This document shows positions 1-7,159 of a stretch of 21,198 nucleotides of DNA, piece by piece. A program made the position numbers and the translations under genes. The stretch is taken from positions 1 to 21,198 of the forward strand of contig JAZQVC010000039.1 of NCBI GenBank assembly GCA_045631645.1, read 5' to 3'. This stretch comes from SIG459 sp045631645. Its GTDB lineage: Bacteria > Bacillota > Clostridia > Oscillospirales > Oscillospiraceae. The stretch's first letter is position 1, and the number at the start of each line of letters is the position of its first letter. The notes under the pieces are model-generated. The model did not search any database. It was not told the DNA's origin and saw nothing but the letters and a program-made list of their open reading frames with translations.

Positions 1-217
1 GTTTCTCTGTCTCAATGGCAAGCCGCCGGTCGAATTCCTCCCGGGGGCGAATGTTGGGGTTATAGAAGAAAACGGTAACGTCAAAATGCGGGGTGAGATA
101 CTCCAGGCAGGCGCTGGAGCAGGGGCCGCAGCAGCTGTGCAGCAGCAGGGAGGGGCGCTTGCCCTCCAGCTTGTCGATGAGGCGGGCCAGCTCCCGGTGA
201 TACTGTCTTTGGTTCAA
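1..217 (-). CDS. queH: Epoxyqueuosine reductase QueH, partial (N-terminal part only)
   Basis: QueH reduces epoxyqueuosine to queuosine, the last step of making this modified wobble base in tRNA. Only the first ~72 codons are present; the gene runs off the left edge of the window. Read on the minus strand from a TTG at 217, the protein carries LLLHSCCGPCSS near residues 24-35, the adjacent-Cys plus CxxC metal/cluster motif typical of the QueH (DUF208) family, then VTVFFYNPNI and a REEFDRRLAIETEK stretch, also typical. The start is chosen because AGGAGG lies about ten bases upstream; TTG is the first in-frame start codon after it. It is divergent from the dCMP deaminase gene. Leucine codons are almost all CTG and the wobble positions are GC-rich, unlike most genes further right. 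Confidence 0.88.
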   Translation of the reverse strand, partial: MNQRQYHRELARLIDKLEGKRPSLLLHSCCGPCSSACLEYLTPHFDVTVFFYNPNIRPREEFDRRLAIETEK

Positions 218-244
218 GGGCGCCGCCCTCCTTTCCAAAAAATC

Positions 245-273
245 ATTGTACCATAAACGAACTTGTTTGAAAA
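245..273 (-). promoter_or_regulatory. Probable sigma-A promoter for queH
   Basis: On the minus strand TACAAT (250-245) is preceded after 17 bases by TTTTCA (273-268). The -10 is good and the -35 matches the TTGACA consensus at four of six positions. It lies just upstream of the queH ribosome binding site and back-to-back with the promoter of the divergent deaminase gene. Confidence 0.5.
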
Positions 274-276
274 CCG

Positions 277-305
277 TTGACGGAAAGAAAAGAAATCGGT
301 AAGAT
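277..305 (+). promoter_or_regulatory. Probable sigma-A promoter for the dCMP deaminase gene
   Basis: TTGACG (277-282), a 17-base spacer, then TAAGAT (300-305). This ends 33 bases before the ATG of the deaminase gene. Spacing is ideal and both hexamers are close to consensus. Confidence 0.6.
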
Positions 306-338
306 AAGAAAAAACCTTACAAAAAAGGAAGAATTGTT

Positions 339-821
339 ATGGATAAGAGACGCAGCAAGATTCTGTACTATCTGGACATTGCCGATGCCGCTCAGGCCCG
401 GTCCACCTGTCTGCGCCGTCGCTTCGGTGCCATCATCGTGAAGGATGATGAAATTGTTTCCACCGGCTACAACGGAGCCCCCCGCGGCCGGAAGAACTGC
501 ACCGACATGGGTTACTGCGCCCCCAACCGGCTGAATGTTCCCGCCGGTGAGCGCTATGAGCTTTGCCGCAGCGTTCATGCCGAAGCAAACGCCATTATCT
601 CCGCATCCCGCAGAGATATGATAGGCGCAACTCTCTATCTCGTTGGCAGAGATGCCAAAACCGGCGAGCTCCTCCACGACACCACCAGCTGCTCCATGTG
701 CCGCCGCCAGATCATCAACGCAGGTATCGTAAAGGTTGTTGCCCGCATCGGCGAAAACGATTTCACCATTACAAATGTTGACGAATGGATCCTCAAGGAT
801 GATTCCGTTCCCATGAAGTAA
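339..821 (+). CDS. comEB: Deoxycytidylate (dCMP) deaminase, ComEB-like
   Basis: A 160-residue zinc-dependent deaminase of the CDA/dCMP-deaminase family, predicted to convert dCMP to dUMP for dTTP synthesis in the cytosol. The zinc site is visible: His80-Ala-Glu82 in the HAEANAI motif, and Cys118/Cys121 in SCSMC (the family's PCxxC, with Ser in place of Pro). The substrate-side segment with STGYNGAPRG and the Cys-rich CTDMGYC stretch is typical of dCMP deaminases. The ATG at 339 follows AAAAAGGAAG with normal spacing. Its own promoter lies at 277-305 and a terminator at 836-875, so it is probably monocistronic. Odd: Leu is CTG throughout the first ~65 codons, then CTT/CTC, and AGA, ATA and GCA codons appear only later, as if a composition boundary lies near position 550. 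Confidence 0.92.
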   Translation: MDKRRSKILYYLDIADAAQARSTCLRRRFGAIIVKDDEIVSTGYNGAPRGRKNCTDMGYCAPNRLNVPAGERYELCRSVHAEANAIISASRRDMIGATLYLVGRDAKTGELLHDTTSCSMCRRQIINAGIVKVVARIGENDFTITNVDEWILKDDSVPMK

Positions 822-835
822 AATATATACTTAAA

Positions 836-875
836 CTTCAAGCACCCCTCATCAGATGGGGTGCTTGAGTTTTAT
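836..875 (+). terminator. Rho-independent terminator after the dCMP deaminase gene
   Basis: TCAAGCACCCC (838-848) pairs perfectly with GGGGTGCTTGA (858-868) around a nine-base loop, followed by GTTTTATTATTAT. It is placed 15 bases after the deaminase stop codon. Confidence 0.88.
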
Positions 876-905
876 TATTATAATCGGCATTTTCAACAAT
901 AATAC

Positions 906-934
906 TTGCAAATTATTTTATATAATGCTAAAAT
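906..934 (+). promoter_or_regulatory. Probable promoter for typA
   Basis: TTGCAA (906-911), 17-base spacer, TAAAAT (929-934). An overlapping perfect TATAAT at 921-926 lacks a -35 at correct distance, so the first pair is preferred. The start codon of typA is about 50 bases downstream. Confidence 0.5.
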
Positions 935-987
935 TTAAGATTGTGATTGAACAAACTATATTTTCTTATAAGTGAGGTCTGAGACCA

Positions 988-2817
988 TTGAAAAATCTTA
1001 GAAATGTTGCAATAATTGCCCACGTTGACCACGGCAAAACCACCCTTGTTGACGAAATGCTCAAGCAGGGCGGAGTATACCGCGAAAATCAGGAAGTTCA
1101 GGATCGCGTTATGGACTCCGGCGACCTTGAGCGCGAGCGCGGAATAACCATCATGGCAAAAAACACCGCCGTAAACTATCGCGATGCAAAAATCAACATC
1201 GTTGACACCCCAGGTCACGCTGACTTCGGCGGCGAGGTTGAGCGTATACTGAAGATGGTAAACGGCGTTATTCTTCTCGTTGATGCTGCTGAAGGCCCCA
1301 TGCCCCAGACCCGTTTTGTTCTCAGCCGCGCACTGGAACTGGGTCACAGAGTCATCGTTGTTGTAAACAAGATTGACCGTCCCGACGCCCGTATTCTGGA
1401 GGTCATCGACGAGGTTCTTGAGCTTCTTATGGACCTGAACGCCACCGACGAACAGCTGGACAGCCCCATGCTCTTCTGCTCCGGCCGTCAGGGCACTGCA
1501 AGCTACTCTCCCGACGCTGCAGGCACCGACCTTCAGCCCCTTTTCGACACCATTATGGAGTATATCCCTGCTCCCGAGATGGACACCGAAAAGCCCTTCC
1601 AGATGCTCGTCAGCTCCATTGACTATAATGAGTATGTTGGCCGCATTGCCATCGGACGTATTGAGCGCGGCTCCATCCGCCAGAACGAGGAGATTGAGGT
1701 CTGTAACTATCACGACAGCGAAAGCGCACCTATGCGCGCCAAGGCAGTCAGCCTCTATGAGTTCGACGGTCTGGGCAAAATTCCTGTCACCGAAGCTTCC
1801 GCAGGCAGCATCATCGCAATGAGCGGCATTGGCGATATCTCCATAGGCGATACCATCTGCGCCCGCGGCTTCAGCGAGCCCCTCCCCTTTGTGCAGATTT
1901 CCGCTCCCACTGTTGAGATGACCTTCTCTGTTAACGATAGCCCCTTCGCAGGACGCGAGGGCAAGTTTGTCACCTCCCGTCAGATTCGCGAGCGTCTTTA
2001 CCGCGAAACCCTCAAGGACGTTTCTCTCCGCGTCACCGACATGGACGGCTCCACCGATTCCTTCAATGTTGCAGGTCGCGGCGAAATGAGCCTTTCCATT
2101 CTTATCGAAACCATGCGCCGCGAGGGCTATGAGCTTCAGGTTTCTCCCCCCCGCGTGCTTTATAAGGAAATTGACGGCGTTAACTGCGAGCCCATTGAGC
2201 GCGTTGTTGTTGACGTGCCTCAGGAATATGTGGGCTCTGTTATCGAAAAGCTTGGCGCACGCAAGGGCGAGATGCTGGAAATGACTCCCGTGGGCAACCG
2301 TATGAAGGTCAGCTTCCTCGTTCCATCCCGCGGCCTTTTCGGCTATCGCAACGAATTCCTCACCGCCACCAAGGGCGAAGGAATTATGGCAAGCGTTTTC
2401 GAGCGCTATGAGCCCTTCAAGGGCGATATTGCCCGCCGCAGCTCCGGTTCCCTTGTTGCTCACGAAACCGGCGAAAGCGTTGCCTATGGCCTTTTCAACA
2501 GCCAGGAACGCGGCGCTCTCTTCATCGGACCCGGCGTGCCTGTTTACGCAGGTATGGTTATCGGCGAATGCCCCAAGGCCGAGGACATCACCGTAAACGT
2601 CTGCCGCAGAAAGCAGCTTACCAATATGCGCGCTTCCGGCTCCGACGATGCTCTCCGCCTCATTCCTCCCCGCCAGATGAGCCTTGAGCAGTGCCTCGAG
2701 TTCCTTGCCGACGATGAGCTTCTTGAGGTAACCCCCAAGACCCTCCGTCTGCGCAAGAGCATTCTCGACCACGGCCTGCGTATGAAGAGCGTCCACGGCG
2801 GCAAAAACCGCTGCTAA
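988..2817 (+). CDS. typA: Translational GTPase TypA/BipA
   Basis: A 609-residue ribosome-associated GTPase of the EF-G-like family, involved in ribosome assembly and in growth under stress or cold. The G1 loop AHVDHGKTT (11-19), the switch region with RERGITI, G3 DTPGHADF and G4 NKID are all intact. Beyond the G domain the protein has the usual beta-barrel, two EF-G-like domains and the BipA-specific C-terminal region (RGLFGYRNEFL, then NMRASGSDDALRLIPPR). Length is normal for the family. The start is a TTG at 988: the frame is closed by a TGA at 973-975, there is no in-frame ATG, and GTGAGG lies upstream. It is a single-gene unit with its own promoter and a terminator shared with the convergent SLH gene. 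Confidence 0.97.
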   Translation: MKNLRNVAIIAHVDHGKTTLVDEMLKQGGVYRENQEVQDRVMDSGDLERERGITIMAKNTAVNYRDAKINIVDTPGHADFGGEVERILKMVNGVILLVDAAEGPMPQTRFVLSRALELGHRVIVVVNKIDRPDARILEVIDEVLELLMDLNATDEQLDSPMLFCSGRQGTASYSPDAAGTDLQPLFDTIMEYIPAPEMDTEKPFQMLVSSIDYNEYVGRIAIGRIERGSIRQNEEIEVCNYHDSESAPMRAKAVSLYEFDGLGKIPVTEASAGSIIAMSGIGDISIGDTICARGFSEPLPFVQISAPTVEMTFSVNDSPFAGREGKFVTSRQIRERLYRETLKDVSLRVTDMDGSTDSFNVAGRGEMSLSILIETMRREGYELQVSPPRVLYKEIDGVNCEPIERVVVDVPQEYVGSVIEKLGARKGEMLEMTPVGNRMKVSFLVPSRGLFGYRNEFLTATKGEGIMASVFERYEPFKGDIARRSSGSLVAHETGESVAYGLFNSQERGALFIGPGVPVYAGMVIGECPKAEDITVNVCRRKQLTNMRASGSDDALRLIPPRQMSLEQCLEFLADDELLEVTPKTLRLRKSILDHGLRMKSVHGGKNRC

Positions 2818-2820
2818 ATA

Positions 2821-2857
2821 AAAAAAGAACTCCCTCATGAGAGGGAGTTCTTTTTTT
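2821..2857. terminator. Bidirectional terminator between typA and the SLH gene
   Basis: A-run, then GAACTCCCTC (2827-2836), ATGA loop, GAGGGAGTTC (2841-2850), then seven Ts. The symmetric A-tract and T-tract make it usable from both sides, fitting the convergent genes that end at 2817 (plus) and 2859 (minus). Confidence 0.95.
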
Positions 2858-2858
2858 A

Positions 2859-4094
2859 TCAATAATAGAGTTGGCGGATTACCGCTTCGCACTGAGCGTA
2901 GTCCATACCGGTCTGTATGGAAGGATGATAGAGCAGCTGCAAAATAAGTTTATCAACAGCGGTAAAATCATAGTTGGAGTTGCTCCACTGATACGCAATG
3001 CTGTCTTCGCGCATTGAGGTATCCTGCACAGAGCCAAGACCGTTAAAAAGTTCTTCGCCGATTATACTGTCTCGGGCATCCTGAGGAATATCCGTTCTTA
3101 TGGAAATAGTCTCCGTATAAATCTGGCTGCGGCCATCGAACCAGAATGTGACGCCGCCCCAGCTGCCAACAAAATCGCTGCCCATAAGAGATTCAAAGTT
3201 GGCCTGGTCATAGAAATAAATTTCCAGATCTGCTCCGCTTTCAACAGGATACATGCCGGGGAAATTCTCTATGGCGTTTATTTCCGCCACAAAGCGGGTC
3301 AAAACCTCCATATCTCTGTCTGTGGGCTGACCGTATACAGTATAGTAAAAGGGCTCAACCCATTTGCGGATGACGCTTCCGCTGGTCTTGTCGCCAAACT
3401 CGGTATCCAGACACAGCTCCGCAAAATACGCTATGGCATCGTCAACGCTGACGCCCTCAACATAAAGGGGGGAATGCGCCGTAATCTCATGCTTGGGAAT
3501 AAGACCCGTTATGCGCGCCAGCATAAGAGCAAGGTCTCCGCGGCTCATAAGCTCATCGGGGGCGAAAACTCTCTCTTCAACGCCGTTGAGCACACCTGCG
3601 CGGATGAGATAATAAGCCGAATAACTGCGAACATCGTCCTCGGCAAAATCCGTGAAATAACCCGAGGGAACATAATTTATCTCCTGCATGAGGACTGATT
3701 TCATCACATTGGCGAACATATCGGCAATCTGATTTCTTGTAAGGAGCATGCCGATGTCCTCAGGTGCATTGGCGGCTATGTAATTTTCAGAAGCATACTG
3801 AATATATGGCTTATACCAAGGGTCTGCAGTTTCATCAATGCCGTAAACTTCCTCGCCCTTCAAATATTGGGAGGTGCGCACGGCAAAGGCAAGTGCCTCC
3901 ACCCATGTTACGGCAATATCGGGCATGAATTCGCCCTCGCCGCGTCCGTAAGCAAGACCGGCCTCACCCAGCGCGGCAATGGCTTCGCTGCGAGGATCTG
4001 CAGCTTTGACATCCTCAAAGGAGAACGCAAAAGCGTTGAGTCCCATAGAGCAGACAAACAAAAGGCACAAAATAACACTAATAAATTTTTTCAT
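2859..4094 (-). CDS. Secreted protein with SLH (S-layer homology) repeats
   Basis: A 411-residue exported protein. The start is set at the ATG 4094 because it begins a classic signal peptide (MKKFISV..., hydrophobic core, cut likely after AFA near residue 23) and AAAGGGGG lies just upstream; the frame stays open 18 codons further but without a ribosome site. Three SLH-like repeats follow in the first ~200 residues: one ending in VTWVEALAFAVR, one beginning DPWYKPYIQYA, and one with GYFTDFAEDD, LIRAGVLNG and SRGDLALMLARIT. SLH repeats normally anchor proteins to pyruvylated cell-wall polymers. The C-terminal ~200 residues, with a VESGADLEIYFYD segment and a TETISIRTDIPQDARD segment, match nothing I recognise. 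It is the only gene between the tRNA terminator and the terminator at 2821-2857. Confidence 0.85.
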   Translation of the reverse strand: MKKFISVILCLLFVCSMGLNAFAFSFEDVKAADPRSEAIAALGEAGLAYGRGEGEFMPDIAVTWVEALAFAVRTSQYLKGEEVYGIDETADPWYKPYIQYASENYIAANAPEDIGMLLTRNQIADMFANVMKSVLMQEINYVPSGYFTDFAEDDVRSYSAYYLIRAGVLNGVEERVFAPDELMSRGDLALMLARITGLIPKHEITAHSPLYVEGVSVDDAIAYFAELCLDTEFGDKTSGSVIRKWVEPFYYTVYGQPTDRDMEVLTRFVAEINAIENFPGMYPVESGADLEIYFYDQANFESLMGSDFVGSWGGVTFWFDGRSQIYTETISIRTDIPQDARDSIIGEELFNGLGSVQDTSMREDSIAYQWSNSNYDFTAVDKLILQLLYHPSIQTGMDYAQCEAVIRQLYY

Positions 4095-4119
4095 AGTGTT
4101 GCCCCCTTTCTTAATCCTG

Positions 4120-4148
4120 ATTATACTCCCAAATTTTAAGCCGCACAA
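4120..4148 (-). promoter_or_regulatory. Probable promoter for the SLH gene
   Basis: On the minus strand TTGTGC (4148-4143), 17-base spacer, perfect TATAAT (4125-4120), ending about 25 bases before the chosen ATG. This supports the start at 4094, since the longer open frame would begin at the -35. Confidence 0.6.
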
Positions 4149-4200
4149 TGAAAATCATATGGAAATTTTTTGGGAAAATGCAAAAAACTCCGAAATAAAC

Positions 4201-4246
4201 AAAAAATCCGAACCGCTCTCCCACAAGGAAGACTCGGTTCGGATTA
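4201..4246 (-). terminator. Terminator of the tRNA-Thr gene
   Basis: On the minus strand AATCCGAACCG pairs with CGGTTCGGATT, followed by a run of six Ts. It begins about nine bases after the tRNA 3' end. Confidence 0.9.
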
Positions 4247-4254
4247 TATTGTTT

Positions 4255-4330
4255 TGGAGCTGGTGGCGTGATTCGAACACGTGACCTTCTCATTACGAGT
4301 GAGATGCTCTACCGACTGAGCTACACCAGC
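4255..4330 (-). tRNA. tRNA-Thr (anticodon CGU)
   Basis: The 76-nt minus-strand gene folds as a full cloverleaf. The acceptor is GCTGGTG/CACCAGC, the D arm contains TAGCTCAGTCGGTAGAGCA, the anticodon stem TCTCA/TGAGA encloses the loop CTCGTAA with anticodon CGT (reads ACG), and the T arm holds GTTCGAATC. The discriminator is T and the CCA end is encoded. Promoter and terminator flank it closely, so it is transcribed alone. Confidence 0.97.
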
Positions 4331-4346
4331 ATTGACCCGAGTGGGG

Positions 4347-4375
4347 ATTATATCACAAGAGAGGAGCAAAGTCAA
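4347..4375 (-). promoter_or_regulatory. Near-consensus promoter for tRNA-Thr
   Basis: On the minus strand TTGACT (4375-4370), 17-base spacer, TATAAT (4352-4347), 16 bases from the tRNA 5' end. Eleven of twelve hexamer bases match consensus, as expected for a stable-RNA gene. Confidence 0.9.
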
Positions 4376-4773
4376 CTGCGCCCCAACGCAGGAAAGTGTG
4401 ATTACAAGGTGTAATATAACAAAAAAGCCAGGATTCGCCTAAATGCGACAGAATTTGTCAATATGGTTATTTGCACAAAGATTTGGAGAAATAAGTTGAA
4501 AAAACAAGAGCTTTGTAGATTTTAATATTTCTTATAAGGGAAATAAGGGCGGTTATGCTTTACATAAGAAGGCAAAATAAGAGGCTTGCCAGTGAGTTAT
4601 CAACACTTTCCACAAGCTTATCAACAAGGGAAAAAGCTTGGAATATCAATGCTTTGAGGGATAATTTCCAGTATTTTACAATCGCTGCAATCGATATTTG
4701 ACCCTGTTGCAAACATGTTTATGAGTTTGCATAACCGAAGATATGGCGCATTCTTGCAGTGAGCATATTGCAT
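4376..4773. other. Long AT-rich non-coding region with DnaA-box-like sites
   Basis: I find no convincing gene here. It holds a small perfect palindrome, ATTACA-AGG-TGTAAT (4401-4415), 26 bases upstream of the tRNA promoter. It also holds a cluster of DnaA-box-like 9-mers on the plus strand: TTATCAACA (4597-4605), CTTTCCACA (4606-4614) and TTATCAACA (4618-4626), each one mismatch from TTWTNCACA. A further near-match, ATTTGCACA, is at 4469-4477. AT-rich DNA lies around 4480-4560. A replication-protein binding site, a DnaA-regulated promoter or an unrecognised small RNA are all possible. Confidence 0.5.
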
Positions 4774-4806
4774 AAAGAAGCAGGGGGTGTTACCCTCTGC
4801 TTCTTT
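4774..4806 (-). terminator. Terminator of the polA-radC operon
   Basis: AAAGAAGCAGGGGGT (4774-4788) pairs along all 15 positions (one G-U) with ACCCTCTGCTTCTTT (4792-4806) around a three-base loop. It lies ten bases after the radC stop on the minus strand. The T-tract is part of the stem end (CTTCTTTAT) and not a long run, so termination may be incomplete. Confidence 0.75.
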
Positions 4807-4815
4807 AGATGTATG

Positions 4816-5514
4816 TTATTTTTCCTTGCGGTGGAAATAGCCGCTCTCGCGCATGGAAACGTATTCGTCTCCGCTTACTATGATGTGGTCCACGAGGCAT
4901 ACGCCGATGCTGGCGAGAGTGTCCTCGATGAGCTTTGTGGCGGCTGCGTCGGCGTTGGAGGGAAGAGCCACATCGCTGAGATGGTTGTGGGCAAGTATCA
5001 TATAGGCGGCGTTATCTCTGATTGCTATTTCAACTATTTGCCTTGCGGAAAACTCAACGCGGTTGATCATGCCGTTGGCCAGCTGATGGCAATGAATAAC
5101 GCCTCCCGCGCTGTTTATGCTCAGGGCAAAGGCAAGCTCATCCTTTGCATAAGCGAAAAGGGGCTTAAGATATTCTCCTGCCGCCTCGGTGCTTCGGAGA
5201 ATATTTCTTCCGCCGCTCCTCTCGCTACTGAGATAGCGGGCGTTGGTTTCGCTTACAAGACGAATGAGCAGCGCGGCATTTTCACCAACGCCTTCAACAA
5301 GCTTCAGTTCGCTTATATCTGCCTCCATAACGGATTTATAGCTGCCGAAGCGCTTTAAGAGCCTGTGAGCAATCTCGTTGGTGTTGCAGCGGGGCAGAGC
5401 ATAGAAAAGCAACAGTTCAATTGCTTCTACATCACTGAATGCCTTTAATCCGTTTTCACGAAAGCGTTGTCTGAGTCTTTCACGGTGTCCTTTGTGAAGA
5501 TTGTCTTCCATCAT
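4816..5514 (-). CDS. radC: RadC-family JAB/MPN-domain protein
   Basis: A 232-residue RadC (UPF0758) protein. The N-terminal third has the family's helix-hairpin-helix region (LKLVEGVGENAALLIRL, ~70-86). The C-terminal MPN/JAB domain keeps the metal-site pattern His176-Asn-His178 ... Pro185-Ser186 ... Asp189, but the usual HNHPSG reads HNHLSD. The name implies DNA repair, but the biochemical function of the family is not settled, so only the family call is firm. The ATG at 5514 overlaps the tsaD stop by four bases (ATGA); a second ATG follows immediately. AGGTGG lies just upstream. It is the last gene of the polA operon, followed by the terminator at 4774-4806. Confidence 0.93.
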   Translation of the reverse strand: MMEDNLHKGHRERLRQRFRENGLKAFSDVEAIELLLFYALPRCNTNEIAHRLLKRFGSYKSVMEADISELKLVEGVGENAALLIRLVSETNARYLSSERSGGRNILRSTEAAGEYLKPLFAYAKDELAFALSINSAGGVIHCHQLANGMINRVEFSARQIVEIAIRDNAAYMILAHNHLSDVALPSNADAAATKLIEDTLASIGVCLVDHIIVSGDEYVSMRESGYFHRKEK

Positions 5515-6530
5515 CTGCCACCTGCGCGGTCAAGATCCATGCTGGCGTAGGCGTTCAGGTTGCTGTGAGCGATGTTTCCTGCCAGATATTCGTAATAGGC
5601 CTGAGCGCCGACCATGGCGCCGTTATCGCCGCAAAGGCGAAGAGGGGGCACAAAAAGCTGAAGAGAGTTTTCTTTTGCGGCGCGCTCAAAGTCGCTGCGG
5701 ATGCGGCTGTTGGCGGCAACGCCCCCTGCAACGACAAGCTTATCGTAGCCAAGTTCCTTTGCCGCGGCAATGGTGCGGGGGACAAGGCTGTCGCTGACTG
5801 CCTTGGAGAAGCTTGCGCAGAGGGAGGGCTTATCCAGTTCCTCGCCCTTTTGCTGGGCGTTATGAACAAGGTTGATAACGGCGGTTTTAAGGCCGGAAAA
5901 GCTCATATCGTAGGGGCTGCCGTCGATGTGGGAAATGGGGAGGACATATTTGCTGTCGTCTCCGCCGCGGCTGAGCTCGTCAACGGGCTTGCCGCCGGGA
6001 TAACCCAGACCGAGAACTCGGGCGGTTTTATCGAAGCATTCGCCTGCGGCATCGTCGCGGGTTGCGCCAACGATGCTCATATCGGTATAAGAGCGTACAT
6101 CCACGATGATGGTGTTGCCGCCGGATATGGCAAGGCAGACAAAGGGAGGCTCAAGCTCGGGATAGGCAAGATAGTTTGCCGCCATGTGTCCGCGGATATG
6201 GTGCACGGGGATGAGGGGCACACCCAGAGCGCTTGCAACGCTCTTGGCGAAGTTGACGCCAACCAAAACCGCGCCGATAAGTCCGGGGGCATAGCTGACA
6301 GCAACGGCATCTATATCGCTCTTTTTAATACCTGCGGCCTCGATTGCGCTGTCAGCCAGTTGATAAATAGCCTCAACATGGTGACGGGAGGCAATTTCAG
6401 GCACAACGCCGCCATAAATGGCGTGAAGGTCGGCCTGAGAATAAATCTTGTCTGCGAGGATTTCACGTCCGTCGCGCACGAGGGCAACGGCGGTCTCGTC
6501 GCAGGTGGATTCAACGCTCATAATTATCAT
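5511..6530 (-). CDS. tsaD: tRNA N6-threonylcarbamoyladenosine transferase TsaD
   Basis: A 339-residue Kae1/Qri7/TsaD protein, which with TsaB and TsaE transfers the threonylcarbamoyl group to A37 of ANN-reading tRNAs. Characteristic elements are intact: SVESTCDETAVA at the N terminus, VPEIASRHH (43-51), the iron-binding HHIRGH with His111 and His115, AISGGNT, GECFDKTARVLGL, MSFSGLKTAV, VAGGVAANSRIR and the C-terminal CGDNGAMVG. Length is typical. The start at 6530 overlaps the stop of the preceding GNAT gene by four bases; an alternative ATG three codons later cannot be excluded. Partner genes tsaB and tsaE are not in the window, but a RimI domain, a frequent genomic neighbour of tsa genes, lies two genes upstream. 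Confidence 0.97.
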   Translation of the reverse strand: MIIMSVESTCDETAVALVRDGREILADKIYSQADLHAIYGGVVPEIASRHHVEAIYQLADSAIEAAGIKKSDIDAVAVSYAPGLIGAVLVGVNFAKSVASALGVPLIPVHHIRGHMAANYLAYPELEPPFVCLAISGGNTIIVDVRSYTDMSIVGATRDDAAGECFDKTARVLGLGYPGGKPVDELSRGGDDSKYVLPISHIDGSPYDMSFSGLKTAVINLVHNAQQKGEELDKPSLCASFSKAVSDSLVPRTIAAAKELGYDKLVVAGGVAANSRIRSDFERAAKENSLQLFVPPLRLCGDNGAMVGAQAYYEYLAGNIAHSNLNAYASMDLDRAGGR

Positions 6531-7159
6531 CTTTCATCTTCCTCCTCTTCGGAATCGGGACGCTCGTCCCAGTCTCGCCTTGAAAAAGGCTTTTCCCCCT
6601 CTTTCAGGGGCAGCTGTATGGCGGAAGCATACATTTTTGGAGTAAAGTTGCGGCGGTAAAAGCCGTCATGGCGGCGGCAGACTTCCTCTTCGGGAAATTC
6701 CCCCTTATTCCAGACTATGCATTTATAATGCACGCCGAAAAGGGCGCAGTCATAGCCGAGGGTCTCAGCGCCGCAGCGCTTATAGAAGTCTAATCGGCGC
6801 AGGATAATGGCGTCGGCAGCACTGTCTCCCGTGGGAGCTTCCGCTTCGCCGATGAAAACGGTGTTTTCGGGATAAAATTCGCGGATGAGCTTGAGCATTT
6901 CTGCTCCAAGACCTCCGTTGCGGAATCGGCAATCCACGCAGAGATAGTCGATGAGAACAAAGGGCATATCAAGCCAGCAGCAGATATAGCCAAGGCTCTC
7001 TTCGCCTTTATAGAGGCCGAGGATGTCATATTGCCCCTCCGCGCTCATTTTTTCCATTAAAAAAAGAGGTTTAAGCTCTTCGGGAGGGAAAGCCTCCCGA
7101 AAAACCTTCTCGTATGCTTCCCTCATTTCGGGGGATGTGAGTTTTTTCAAAGTATACAT
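6527..7159 (-). CDS. GNAT-family N-acetyltransferase
   Basis: A 210-residue acetyltransferase of the GNAT fold. After an N-terminal PEMREAYEKVFREAFPPEEL helix, the central strand YLCVDCRFRNGGLGAEMLKLI (~72-92) supplies the acetyl-CoA pyrophosphate-binding R-x-x-G-x-G/A pattern, and DFYKRCGAETLGYD is the usual motif-B region. The substrate cannot be read from the sequence. The C terminus is an acidic/charged tail (SEEEEDER). The ATG overlaps the stop of the upstream fusion gene by one base (TAATG), and its own TGA overlaps the tsaD ATG, so translation of the three is likely coupled. Confidence 0.8.
   Translation of the reverse strand: MYTLKKLTSPEMREAYEKVFREAFPPEELKPLFLMEKMSAEGQYDILGLYKGEESLGYICCWLDMPFVLIDYLCVDCRFRNGGLGAEMLKLIREFYPENTVFIGEAEAPTGDSAADAIILRRLDFYKRCGAETLGYDCALFGVHYKCIVWNKGEFPEEEVCRRHDGFYRRNFTPKMYASAIQLPLKEGEKPFSRRDWDERPDSEEEEDER

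Noticed and set aside
921..926. Perfect TATAAT upstream of typA
   Set aside because: No -35-like hexamer at 16-18 bases; the shifted pair TTGCAA/TAAAAT has proper spacing.
928..2892. 654-codon open frame antisense to typA
   Set aside because: Same codon-bias effect; typA is unmistakable and the antisense protein is low-complexity Ala/Gly/Asn-rich sequence.
4759..5358. 199-codon plus-strand frame over radC
   Set aside because: It begins in the operon terminator and runs opposite to the well-supported radC.
5501..5797. 98-codon plus-strand frame rich in Arg and Cys
   Set aside because: Out-of-frame shadow of tsaD, with composition typical of such shadows.
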